Assembly (NCBI RefSeq): GCF_034653355.1
Contig: NZ_JAYEER010000004.1
Location: 744,001 to 808,000 of the forward strand
From: Nitrospirillum sp034653355
GTDB lineage: Bacteria > Pseudomonadota > Alphaproteobacteria > Azospirillales > Azospirillaceae
DNA length: 64,000 nucleotides
Direction of reading: 5' to 3'
Under the pieces are notes generated by a model, which was not told the DNA's origin, ran no database searches, and saw nothing but the letters and a program-made list of their open reading frames with translations. Each line of letters starts with the position of its first letter. Positions within the stretch are counted from its first letter, which is position 1. This document shows positions 18,183 through 26,551 of this stretch, one piece after another. A program made the translations under genes and the position numbers.

Positions 18183-19394
18183 ATGATGGCGACGGCGGTA
18201 AAGCGGGGCGGATGGCTGGCCATCCTGGTGGTGTACGGCATCGGGCTGGGCGCCATGTCGCTGGTCGGCATCCTGTCGCCGCTGACGGTGCGCATCACCG
18301 CCGACCTGCAGGCCCCGGCCGCCGCCATCGGCCTGACCATCGCCCTGTTCTCCCTGCCGGCGGCCATCATGGCCATGGTGGGCGGCGGTATCGTCGACCG
18401 CATCGGGCCGCGTCGGACCCTGGTGTTGGCCGCGCCGGTGCTGGCCCTGGCCGATGCTGTGGTTTTCCTGGCCCGGGACGTTTGGCTGCTGGACGTTGGC
18501 GTGTTGCTGGCCGGCGTCGGCTATGTCGGGGTGCTGAACGGCGGTGCCGCCATGCTGATGGGCGGCCTGGACGGCGCCACCCGCACCAGGGCCATGGCGC
18601 TATGGTCCACCTACGCCCCCGTCGGCTTTTCCCTGGGCTTGCTGGTCGCGGCGCCGTTCACCACCGCGGCCGACTGGCGGGTGGCGCCGGCGCTGCACGG
18701 CGCCTTCATGCTGCTGTGTTGCGTCGGCACCGTGTTCCTGCCCCAGGTGCCGCCGCGCAAGGCCGACGGCGTGCCCGTCCGCCAACAGGTCGGCCGCCTG
18801 TTCGCCGCCTTGCGGCGCCGGGACGTGCTGCAACTGGCGGTCAGCGCCGCCCTGCCCAGCATGATCTCCTATGGCACCAGCCTGGTGGCCGCCACCTACC
18901 TGGCCAAGGTGCATGGCGTGTCCCTGGCGGCGTCCGCCAGCATCGTCGCGGTGGCGAAGATCGCGGCCGTCCTGCTGGGGGGCACCGTGACCGGCACCCT
19001 GCTGGCCCGCGACTTTCCGCCCCGCACTTTGTTCACCATCATGGTGGGCGTGGGCATGGTGGCGCAGTTCCTGCTGTTCTTCCCCGGCAGTCCGCTGGTG
19101 CTGGCGGTGGCGGGGCTGATGGGCTGGCTGTTCACGTTCGGCGCCCTGTCAGGCGTGTGTATGGCCGCCATGCCGCTGGTCGCCGGCCAGGCGCTGGGGG
19201 GCGGCACGATGGCCGGCACCGTCAACCAATTCGTCTCCCTGGCGTCGTTCCTGACGCCCACCCTCTACTTCGCGTCATCGGCCTGGGGTGTTTATGTCGC
19301 CATCGCCCTGGCCGGCCTGGTGGTGGCCCTGGTGGCGTTACCGGGCGTGGTGGGCGCGCAGCGCCGGTCGGCACCGGCCGTTTCAGCCTCTTGA
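18183..19394 (+). CDS. MFS transporter
   Basis: 403 residues with 12 predicted membrane segments in two halves joined by a charged loop (PPRKADGVPVRQQVGRLFAALRRRD). The first cytoplasmic loop has the MFS motif A form GGGIVDRIGPRRTL. It resembles CynX/NimT-like carriers of small organic ions. Convergent with the next gene (two bases between the stop codons). Given the genes around it, a role in uptake of the catabolic substrate or export of a product across the inner membrane is reasonable but unproven. Confidence 0.92.
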   Translation: MMATAVKRGGWLAILVVYGIGLGAMSLVGILSPLTVRITADLQAPAAAIGLTIALFSLPAAIMAMVGGGIVDRIGPRRTLVLAAPVLALADAVVFLARDVWLLDVGVLLAGVGYVGVLNGGAAMLMGGLDGATRTRAMALWSTYAPVGFSLGLLVAAPFTTAADWRVAPALHGAFMLLCCVGTVFLPQVPPRKADGVPVRQQVGRLFAALRRRDVLQLAVSAALPSMISYGTSLVAATYLAKVHGVSLAASASIVAVAKIAAVLLGGTVTGTLLARDFPPRTLFTIMVGVGMVAQFLLFFPGSPLVLAVAGLMGWLFTFGALSGVCMAAMPLVAGQALGGGTMAGTVNQFVSLASFLTPTLYFASSAWGVYVAIALAGLVVALVALPGVVGAQRRSAPAVSAS

Positions 19395-19396
19395 AT

Positions 19397-20116
19397 TCAA
19401 ACCGCCGTGTCGCCGCCGTCCACCGGGATCATGGTGCCGGTGATGTAGGACGCTGCGGGGGAGATGAGGTAGCGGACCAGGGCCGCCGCTTCCTCCGCCT
19501 GGCCATGGCGGCGCAGGGGGATGCGGCTGTCCACCGCCTGGCGCGCCGCGTCGGCGTCTTCCTGTTCCGACCAGAAGGCCTGCGTCTGCGGCGTGTCCAC
19601 CCAGCCGACCAAGGTCCCATTGACCCGGATGCCCCTGGGGCCCAGCTCCGCCGCCAGGCTGCGGACCAACCCGGCCAGCCCCGCCTTGGTCGCCTGATAG
19701 GCATGGGTGAGGGGTTGCCCGCGCAGCGTGGCCGTGGAGGAGATGAAGATGATGCTGGCATTGGGGGAGGCGCCCAGTAAATCCAGGGCCGCCTGCGCCG
19801 CCAGGAAGGGCAGGCGCAGGTTGACGGCCGCCGCCTCATCCCACATCGCCGCCGTCCACTGGCCCACCGGGGCGGCCTGCACCAGCGAGGCGGCGACCAC
19901 CACGGCGTCCAGCGCCCCCTGGTCGGCCCGGATGGCTTCCATGGCGCGGGCGGGGGCTTCCGGATCCGCCGGATTTACGGGAATGTACAAGTCCCAGGGG
20001 CCGGTGGCGTCGGTGGCGCCATCCGCCATGGCGACCCAGTCGCCGTCGGTCCGGCATCGTTGCGCCACCGTCCGCCCCAGGCCGGCCGAACCGCCGATGA
20101 TCAGGATGCGCGCCAT
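19397..20116 (-). CDS. SDR family oxidoreductase
   Basis: 239 residues. The N-terminal cofactor motif is GGSAGLGRT (residues 8-16), the catalytic region has IIFISSTATLRGQPLTHAYQATKAG with Ser and YxxxK, and the end is ASYITGTMIPVDGGDTAV. The frame runs further upstream, but the ATG at 20116 gives MARILIIGGS, the normal start. It is divergent from the DUF1445 gene and convergent with the MFS gene. Substrate unknown. Confidence 0.92.
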   Translation of the reverse strand: MARILIIGGSAGLGRTVAQRCRTDGDWVAMADGATDATGPWDLYIPVNPADPEAPARAMEAIRADQGALDAVVVAASLVQAAPVGQWTAAMWDEAAAVNLRLPFLAAQAALDLLGASPNASIIFISSTATLRGQPLTHAYQATKAGLAGLVRSLAAELGPRGIRVNGTLVGWVDTPQTQAFWSEQEDADAARQAVDSRIPLRRHGQAEEAAALVRYLISPAASYITGTMIPVDGGDTAV

Positions 20117-20238
20117 GGTCCGTGCCCCGATGGTGATGGTGTTGCACCACCCATACTCTGGCCACCGCATAAACCCAGGGCCGCTTCGGCAACGGCCGGG
20201 GCAAAAAATAGCAACTCCCGGCAACACCCTCGCTGGAT

Positions 20239-21078
20239 ATGATCGACGCCATGAGCTTGATGTCACATCCTGACGCGATGGCCGGCGTGGCCGGTGCGTT
20301 CGACCCCGCCGACCCGGTGGCCGTGCGCCGGGCCATACGGGAACGCCGTTTCACCGGCTTCACCAACCTGGTGGCGCGCACCGTGGTGCAGGGCAACCTC
20401 GTGGCCGTGCCGGCGGAATATGCCGACGCGTTCGAGGCCTACTGCCGCGCCAATCCACAGGCGCTGCCCCTGCTGGGCCGCAGCGCACCGGGGGAACGGA
20501 CCATCCCGTCCCTGGCTCAGGACATGGACATTGCCCGGGACACCGGCGGCTATATGATCTTCCGCGATGGGGAACTGGTGGACACGCCGGTCGACGCCAG
20601 CGCCGCCTGGCGCGATGACCTGGTGGCTTTCGTCCTGGGCTGCTCCTTCTCCTTCGAGGCGCTGCTGCAGCGTCATGGGGTGCGGCTGCGCCACTTGGAT
20701 GAGGGCAACGTCTCGGCCATGTATGTGACCGACCGCGACACCACACCCGTCGGTCCGTTCGCCGGCAAGCTGGTGGTGTCCATGCGGGCCTTGCGGCCGG
20801 CCGACGCCATCAAGGCCACCATCCTGTCGGCCCGCTACCCGGCCTTCCATGGCGCGCCGGTGTCCTTGGGCTTGCCCGGCGATCTGGGCATTGAGGATTT
20901 GGGACGGAGCTATGGCGGCCATGGCCTCACCCGGCTCAACCCCGACGAGGTTCCGGTTTTCTGGGCCTGCGGCGCCACCGGGCAGATCGCCGCCCGCGCC
21001 GCCCGCCTGCCGCTCTGCATCACGCACTACAAGGCGCACATGGTCGTCACCGACCTGCCTTTGCCGAAGGAAGATTGA
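20239..21078 (+). CDS. DUF1445 / D-glutamate cyclase-like (putative hydro-lyase) protein
   Basis: 279 residues of the UPF0317/DUF1445 family. Characteristic strings are FVLGCSFSFEALLQ, GPFAGKLVVSMRAL, EVPVFWACGATGQIAA and ITHYKAHMVVTDLP. Family members are annotated as putative hydro-lyases, and the mammalian relative DGLUCY is a D-glutamate cyclase making 5-oxo-D-proline. ATG 20239 is used; 20251 is another possible start. Its stop overlaps the upstream side of the next gene, so it begins an operon with the PhyH and SDR genes. The reaction here is unknown, but note HyuA/HyuB (5-oxoprolinase-like) at 33466. Confidence 0.88.
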   Translation: MIDAMSLMSHPDAMAGVAGAFDPADPVAVRRAIRERRFTGFTNLVARTVVQGNLVAVPAEYADAFEAYCRANPQALPLLGRSAPGERTIPSLAQDMDIARDTGGYMIFRDGELVDTPVDASAAWRDDLVAFVLGCSFSFEALLQRHGVRLRHLDEGNVSAMYVTDRDTTPVGPFAGKLVVSMRALRPADAIKATILSARYPAFHGAPVSLGLPGDLGIEDLGRSYGGHGLTRLNPDEVPVFWACGATGQIAARAARLPLCITHYKAHMVVTDLPLPKED

Positions 21079-21080
21079 GG

Positions 21081-21938
21081 ATGAACGTCGACGAAATCGT
21101 CTCTCATTACGACACCCACGGCTACGCCGTCGCGCCGGCCCTGCTGGCCGGTCCGGTGCTGGATGAACTGCTGGAGCTGACCGCCCGGATCGAGGCGCGC
21201 GCGGCCGACAGCATCGCCGACGACGCCTGGTTCGACTTCGACCAGGACGCCAGTGGCAAGCGCACCATCCAGCGCATCAAGAAGCCCAACCGCATCGATC
21301 CCTTCTACGCCCGCCTGGCCGGCCATCCCAAGATCGTCGACGTGCTGAACCGGCTGATCGGGCCCAACATCCGCCTGAACCACACCAAGATGAACATGAA
21401 GGCGGCCAACGGCGGCGCAGCACTGGAATGGCATCAGGACTGGGCCTTCGCCCCCCACACCAACATGTCCACCTGTGTCGCCTCCATCATGCTGGACGGC
21501 GCTTCGGCCGAGAACGGCGCCATGCAGGTCATCCCCGGCAGCCACAAGGGGCCGCTGCTGGACCACCATGACGAGGAAGGCTATTTCGCCGGCGCCGTGG
21601 ATGTGGGCCAGGTCGCGCTGGACAAGGCCGCCCTGCTGGCCGGCCCGCCGGGCACCGTCAGCTTTCACCACCCCATGACCCTGCATGGCTCCAGCGTCAA
21701 CCGTTCCGGCAGGTCGCGCCGCATCCTGTTCTACGAATACGCCGCCACCGACGCCTTCCCCCTGTTCTACAAGCTGGATTGGGAGGAGTACGACAGCCGC
21801 ATCGTCGCCGGCCCGCCGACCAGCGAGGTGCGGTTCGAGCAGAACTACGTGAAGCTGCCGTTCCCGTCGCGCGCCGGCAGCTCCATCTACAAGATCCAGG
21901 CGGAATCCAACCGCCGCTATTTCGCGGAGGCGATGTAA
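21081..21938 (+). CDS. Phytanoyl-CoA dioxygenase (PhyH) family protein
   Basis: 285 residues. Fe(II)/2-oxoglutarate-dependent oxygenase of the PhyH type: the HxD iron motif is EWHQDWAF, the distal His lies in PMTLHGSSVNRSG with a following Arg for 2-oxoglutarate, and RRILFYEYAATDAFP is a common PhyH sequence. Start ATG 21081 is three bases after the previous stop, with AAGGAAG seven bases before. It probably hydroxylates a small molecule in the pathway. Confidence 0.92.
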   Translation: MNVDEIVSHYDTHGYAVAPALLAGPVLDELLELTARIEARAADSIADDAWFDFDQDASGKRTIQRIKKPNRIDPFYARLAGHPKIVDVLNRLIGPNIRLNHTKMNMKAANGGAALEWHQDWAFAPHTNMSTCVASIMLDGASAENGAMQVIPGSHKGPLLDHHDEEGYFAGAVDVGQVALDKAALLAGPPGTVSFHHPMTLHGSSVNRSGRSRRILFYEYAATDAFPLFYKLDWEEYDSRIVAGPPTSEVRFEQNYVKLPFPSRAGSSIYKIQAESNRRYFAEAM

Positions 21939-22742
21939 GTGGCCCTCCAAGGGACGACGCGTGAACGGCCCGTGGCCCTGGTCACGGGCGCCAGTGCGGG
22001 CACCGGCAGCGAGATAGCCCTGGCGCTGGGCGCCGCCGGCTATGACGTCGCCATCACCAGCCGCCGGACGGCGGCGCTGGAGGAACTGGCCGGCCAACTG
22101 CGGGGGCAGGGGGGCGACGCCCTGGTCCTGACGGTGGACGTGCGTGACGCCGAGGCGCTGGACCAGGCGCTGACCCGCTTCCTGGAATGGACGGGCGGCC
22201 GGGTGGACGTGGTGGTCAACGCCGCGGGTACCACCGGGCCGCTGTCCCCGCCCATCGGCGAATTCAGCGTGGCGGATTTCGACAACGTCATCGCCACCAA
22301 CCTGCGCGCGCCCTTCATCGTGCTGTCGCGCCTGCTGCCCGTCATGCGGGCGGCCAAGGGTGGGCGCGTCGTCAACATCGGCGGCAACCACGGCATGCGC
22401 GGCCGCGCCGGCCGGTCCAGCTACAGCGCGTCCAAATGGGGCCTGCGCGGCCTGTCGCGCAGCGCCGCGCTGGAGGCGGGGCCCGACGGCGTCACGGTGA
22501 ACTACATCGCCCCCGGCCCCGTGGCCGTGCCCCGCATGAAGGCCGCCTGGCGCGCCCGGGCGGAGCAGGACGGCATCAGCGAGGATGAGGCGCTGACCCG
22601 CTACGTCGCCAACATGGGCATCCCGCTTGGCCGTCCAAGCGAACCGTCGGACGTCGTCGCCATGGTCCTGTACCTGGTGGGCCCCGGTGGTCGGAACATC
22701 ACCGGCCAGGAAATGGTCATTGACGGCGGGGCGACACTTTAG
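21939..22742 (+). CDS. SDR family oxidoreductase (GTG start)
   Basis: 267 residues. It begins with GTG directly after the PhyH stop codon, giving RPVALVTGASAGTGSEIALAL with the GxxxGxG cofactor motif. The catalytic segment GRAGRSSYSASKWGLRGLSR is close to those in the SDRs at 29698 and 38367, which suggests the three are paralogues. It ends in ITGQEMVIDGGATL. Last gene of the 20239-22742 operon, followed by a bidirectional terminator. Confidence 0.93.
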   Translation: MALQGTTRERPVALVTGASAGTGSEIALALGAAGYDVAITSRRTAALEELAGQLRGQGGDALVLTVDVRDAEALDQALTRFLEWTGGRVDVVVNAAGTTGPLSPPIGEFSVADFDNVIATNLRAPFIVLSRLLPVMRAAKGGRVVNIGGNHGMRGRAGRSSYSASKWGLRGLSRSAALEAGPDGVTVNYIAPGPVAVPRMKAAWRARAEQDGISEDEALTRYVANMGIPLGRPSEPSDVVAMVLYLVGPGGRNITGQEMVIDGGATL

Positions 22743-22811
22743 TTTCGCCCTTCGGTACTCGCTCTGGCGGATGCAGTCGCATCCTAGGAAAAGTGAGGCG
22801 CCAGCAAAGAA

Positions 22812-22841
22812 AAACGCCCCGATCGGCTGACCGGGGCGTTT
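22812..22841. terminator. Bidirectional rho-independent terminator
   Basis: The stem AAACGCCCCG (22812-22821) pairs with CGGGGCGTTT (22832-22841) around a ten-base loop. A/T runs flank both sides, so it can stop transcripts from the SDR (plus) and the glutamine-synthetase-like gene (minus), which converge here. Confidence 0.88.
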
Positions 22842-22856
22842 CACTTTCCGGCATCT

Positions 22857-24296
22857 TCAGTACAAATCGAAATATTCGCGGTGTTCCCAGTCGGTCACCG
22901 TGCTGTTGTAGCGGGCGACTTCGGCGCGCTTGATCATCAGGAAGTGATCGACGAAGCCGTCGCCAAAGCCGCGGCGCAGCAGGTCACTGCGGTCCAGCAA
23001 CGCCAGCGCGGATTCCAGGCTGGTGGGCAGGGCCTCGGCCTCGGCCATATAGGGGCTGTCGACGGCAGGGGGCGGTTCCTCCCCGGCCTCGATACCGGCC
23101 AGGCCGGTCAGCATCTGGGAGGACAGGTAGAGGTAGGGGTTGGCCGCCGGCTCGCCGATGCGGTTCTCGATGCGGGTGGCCCCGGGTTCCCCACGCGCCA
23201 GCACGCGCAGCAGGGCGCCCCGGTTGTCCTCCCCCCAGGCCACCCGGTCGGGCGCCAGGCTGTTGGCGCGGTAGCGCTTGTAGCCGTTGATGGTGGGGGT
23301 GCTGAAGGGCGTGGCCGCTGCGGCACCCCGCAGCAGGCCGGCCAGGAACAGCCGGCCGATGCGGGACAGCCTGGGCGCGCCATCCGCCGCCGCGAACGCG
23401 TTGGCGCCGGTCCTGCGGTCGCGCAGGGACTGGTGCAGGTGCCAGCCGCTGGACATGGCGTTGGGCAACTGTGGCCGGCACATGAAGCTGGCGTGGTAGC
23501 CGTGGCGCCGGGCGATCTGTTTCACCGCGTTGCGGAACAGGATCATGTCGTCGGCCGGCTGGATGCCGTCGCCGGGGCTGAACACGAACTCACACTGGCT
23601 GGGCCCGAACTCCAGTTCCAGCGAATGCAGCGGCAGGCCCAGGGCCAGGCAGTCGCGCCGCAGGATGTCCAGCACCGGCTCGATCTGGTCGAAGCGCTGC
23701 TCGGTCAGGTAGGCGTAGCCCTGGTGCAGCAGGGTGACCTCCGGCGGCGTGCCCGGTTGCCCGGAATCCGCCGGCGCCAGCTTGGGATCCACCAGCCGGG
23801 TCAGATGGAATTCCACCTCCAGCCCGCTGACATAGTCGAAGCCGAGATCGGCCAGCCGCGCCGCCGCCGCCTGCGCGATCCGCCGGGTGGACAGGGCCAC
23901 CGGCCGGCCGTCGGCGTGGTAAAGGTCGCACATCATCCAGGCGGTGCCCGGCGCCCAGGGCAGGTGCCGGAAGGTGGCGGGATCGGGCACCATGACCACG
24001 TCGCCGCCGCCCTGCAGGTCAGCGTTGCCGATGCCGGCCCCAGCGGTGAATACCGGCACCACCGTGCGGTGGGCGGTGTCCTTCAGCAACAGGGTGGAGG
24101 TGATGGCGCAGCCGTCGCGCAGGGCCCCGGGCATCGCGCCGGGCAGCAGCGTCTTGCCGCGCAGCAGGCCGTGCATGTCGGGGAAGGACAGGCGCACCTG
24201 ACGCACGTCCCCGCCCTTGAGCCGGGCCAGCACCTCATCCGCCTGGCGCCGCTGGTCGTCCGTCCACAGGCCGTGGCGTTCGATGAAGGCCGGCAT
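22857..24296 (-). CDS. Glutamine synthetase-like ligase
   Basis: 479 residues of the glutamine synthetase superfamily, probably an ATP-dependent gamma-glutamyl-amine ligase and not a housekeeping GlnA. Visible: VRLSFPDMHGLLRGKTL in the beta-grasp domain, LELEFGPSQCEFVFSPGD (metal/glutamate site), SSGWHLHQSL in place of GSGMHVHQSL, the TPTINGYKRY motif and ATRIENRIGEPAANPYLYL. Its ATG shares one base with the Rieske gene stop (TGATG), so the two are coupled. GS-like enzymes next to Rieske oxygenases are known from aniline degradation, where gamma-glutamylation precedes oxidation. Here the amine is unknown. Confidence 0.9.
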   Translation of the reverse strand: MPAFIERHGLWTDDQRRQADEVLARLKGGDVRQVRLSFPDMHGLLRGKTLLPGAMPGALRDGCAITSTLLLKDTAHRTVVPVFTAGAGIGNADLQGGGDVVMVPDPATFRHLPWAPGTAWMMCDLYHADGRPVALSTRRIAQAAAARLADLGFDYVSGLEVEFHLTRLVDPKLAPADSGQPGTPPEVTLLHQGYAYLTEQRFDQIEPVLDILRRDCLALGLPLHSLELEFGPSQCEFVFSPGDGIQPADDMILFRNAVKQIARRHGYHASFMCRPQLPNAMSSGWHLHQSLRDRRTGANAFAAADGAPRLSRIGRLFLAGLLRGAAAATPFSTPTINGYKRYRANSLAPDRVAWGEDNRGALLRVLARGEPGATRIENRIGEPAANPYLYLSSQMLTGLAGIEAGEEPPPAVDSPYMAEAEALPTSLESALALLDRSDLLRRGFGDGFVDHFLMIKRAEVARYNSTVTDWEHREYFDLY

Positions 24297-25621
24297 CAGG
24301 CGCTGGCCTTCACGGGCGCGGTCCATGGCGCCTGCGCCCGGCGGCGGGCGTCGGTGCGCTGCCAATAGGCCTGGATGTCCTCGCCCGCTTTGGCGACACC
24401 GTCCACCGTGGCGGGGCCGGTGACGCCGGCCGCGGCGGCCGCGTCCAGCACCAGCAGGGGCGCCTCGCCCTGGTCGGACTTGCGCATCTGGCTCATCAGC
24501 ATCATGCGGTAGGCGACGATGGCCTTGTCGGTCGTGCCCAGGTGCTCGCGCGTGCGGTCCTGGATGCGGCCCTGGCTTTCCACCGCCCACTGGTCGTGGA
24601 CGTTGATGTCCTCACCCATGCCGGTGTAGGTGCGGCTGCGCTGTTCCACCACGTCATAGCCGTAGTCGTTGTGGCGGCCCAGGCGCGGCTTGTAGTCGGG
24701 CAGGGTGTAGAGCTGCAGGCGCTGGCGGCGCATCTCTTCCTTGTTCACGGGCTCCGCGAAGCCGGTGAAGGCGGCGTACCAATAGCAGCTGACGTCGTCG
24801 ATGGGCACATGCCACTGGGTGATGGTCATCGTCTCCGACAAGGGGATGACGAAGGCCTGGGGAAACAGCAGGTTGGTGACGCGCACATGCGTGTCGCCGG
24901 TGTTCAGCGCGCGCAGCGAGGTCAGGCGCAGGCCGATGTCCGTCTTCTCCACGCTGATGTCGGGATTCTCATACTCCCGCAGCACCTGGGTCATGGTCAT
25001 GTCGCTGTCAGCGGACTGGGCGCGGAACTGGCGGCCATAGCTGCCGGCCGCGTCCTCATCCTCGAAGAAGCGGTGCAGGAAGCTGGCGTGCGCGGGGTCG
25101 ATGCCCACCTCCAGCGCCTGCAGCCAGTTGCAGTCCAGATAGCCCTTGAAGGCGAAGACGTGGCTGTCCGGGGCGATGAAGCAGTCCAGGTCCGGGAAGG
25201 CCGGCGCCTCACCCTCACCCAGATAGCCGAAGACCATGCCGCTCTTCTCCACCACCGGATAGGCGCGCTGGTGGATACGGGTGCACAGCTTGCTGCCCGC
25301 CGGCTCACCCGGGGTTTCGATGCAGTTGCCGTTCACGTCGAACAGCCAGCCGTGGAACAGGCAGCGCAGGCCGCCACCCTCCAGCCGGCCGAAGGCCAGG
25401 TCGGCGTTACGGTGGGGGCAGTCGCGGTCCAGCAGGCCCAGGCGCCCGGCCTCATCGCGGAACAGCACCATGTCCTGGCCCAGCACACGCACCGCCTTGG
25501 CGGGACGGGCGCCCTCCAGCTCCTCCACCAGGGCGATCGGCTGCCAATAGCGCCGCAGCAGCGTGCCCAGCGATGTGTCGGGGCCTGACCGGGTGATCAG
25601 CGCGTTCTGTTCGGGAGTCAT
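24296..25621 (-). CDS. Rieske non-heme iron oxygenase, alpha subunit
   Basis: 441 residues. The Rieske [2Fe-2S] site is DCPHRNADLAFG with LRCLFHGWLFD (Cys-x-His, Cys-x2-His). The mononuclear iron site is in GIDPAHASFLHRFFED. The length and layout fit single-component alpha-3 oxygenases such as phthalate- or vanillate-type enzymes that demethylate or hydroxylate rings. No beta subunit is nearby. Electrons could come from the ferredoxin reductase/ferredoxin pair at 30685-32277. AGGAG lies before ATG 25621. First gene of the unit with the ligase. Confidence 0.95.
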   Translation of the reverse strand: MTPEQNALITRSGPDTSLGTLLRRYWQPIALVEELEGARPAKAVRVLGQDMVLFRDEAGRLGLLDRDCPHRNADLAFGRLEGGGLRCLFHGWLFDVNGNCIETPGEPAGSKLCTRIHQRAYPVVEKSGMVFGYLGEGEAPAFPDLDCFIAPDSHVFAFKGYLDCNWLQALEVGIDPAHASFLHRFFEDEDAAGSYGRQFRAQSADSDMTMTQVLREYENPDISVEKTDIGLRLTSLRALNTGDTHVRVTNLLFPQAFVIPLSETMTITQWHVPIDDVSCYWYAAFTGFAEPVNKEEMRRQRLQLYTLPDYKPRLGRHNDYGYDVVEQRSRTYTGMGEDINVHDQWAVESQGRIQDRTREHLGTTDKAIVAYRMMLMSQMRKSDQGEAPLLVLDAAAAAGVTGPATVDGVAKAGEDIQAYWQRTDARRRAQAPWTAPVKASA

Positions 25622-25900
25622 GCGGTTGCTCCTGTTCTTCCTTGGTGCCAGGCGGCCCTATGCGGCGCCGCGTGCGGATTCGTGCCCGCGTGCGGCCGGT
25701 TGTGTGTTCGGTTGAAAGCGGGACCCGTGCCAGTAATTCGCGGACGGCTTGGTACGCCCGCGTGGTTTTCCATAGTATGCACCCGGGGACACACCGGTCC
25801 CGTTGCCTAAACGGCGGCAGGGCGGTGCCGAAACAAACCGGCCGTCGCGTTGTATAGGCCCCCGCCATGACCTATGCTTTGACTGTCCGTTCCACTAGGG

Positions 25901-26515
25901 ATGCCTCACGACATGGGTGTAGAAACGCCGGCCGCCGCCACGCGGACGTTGAAGAATATTGCGATTTTCTGTGGGTCGAACACCGGCCTGGGCGACGCGT
26001 TCAAGGACGCCGCCGCGCAGCTGGGCGCCACGCTGGCGCGCCGGGGCATCGGCATCGTCTATGGCGGCACGCATAAGGGCCTGATGGGCATCCTGGCCGA
26101 TGCCGCCTTGGCGGAGGGCGGGCGCGTCCACGGCGTCATCACCCGCCGCCTGTTCGAAAAGGACCACCTGCATCCCACGCTCAGCCTGCATGAGATCGTG
26201 GACGGCATGCGGGCGCGCAAAGAACGGATGCTGACCCTGGCCGACGCCTGCATCGCCCTGCCGGGCGGCATCGGCACCACCGAGGAGTTTATGGAGGCCT
26301 GGACCCTGAACCAGCTGGGCGACATCGACAAGCCGGTGGGCCTGCTGAATGTCGGCGGCTATTTCGACGCCTTCATGGCCTTTGTCGACACCATGATCGC
26401 CCAACGCTTCCTGCCACCTGAGCATCGCGCCGGCATCGCCCTGGCTCCGGATGCCGACGGCCTGATCGACCAACTGCAAGTGTTCCGGAAGCCCACCGTG
26501 GCCAAGTGGCTGTAG
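25901..26515 (+). CDS. LOG family protein (cytokinin riboside 5'-monophosphate phosphoribohydrolase-like)
   Basis: 204 residues of the LOG/TIGR00730 family. Signatures: IAIFCGSNTGLGDAF, the GIVYGGTHKGLMG nucleotide site, MRARKERM and the catalytic ALPGGIGTTEEFMEAW motif (PGGxGTxxE). The family cleaves the ribosyl bond of nucleoside 5'-monophosphates such as AMP. ATG 25901 or 25913 could be the start. It stands between divergent Rieske and convergent ALDH genes and may be unrelated to the catabolic genes. Confidence 0.95.
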   Translation: MPHDMGVETPAAATRTLKNIAIFCGSNTGLGDAFKDAAAQLGATLARRGIGIVYGGTHKGLMGILADAALAEGGRVHGVITRRLFEKDHLHPTLSLHEIVDGMRARKERMLTLADACIALPGGIGTTEEFMEAWTLNQLGDIDKPVGLLNVGGYFDAFMAFVDTMIAQRFLPPEHRAGIALAPDADGLIDQLQVFRKPTVAKWL

Positions 26516-26531
26516 CCTCCGGCGCCTGAGG

Positions 26532-26551
26532 GGATCAGCGAGAGCTGATCC
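26532..26551. terminator. Hairpin between convergent LOG and ALDH genes
   Basis: GGATCAGC and GCTGATCC pair around a GAGA tetraloop and overlap the last bases of the aldehyde dehydrogenase gene. No T run; a weak or bidirectional terminator. Confidence 0.45.
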
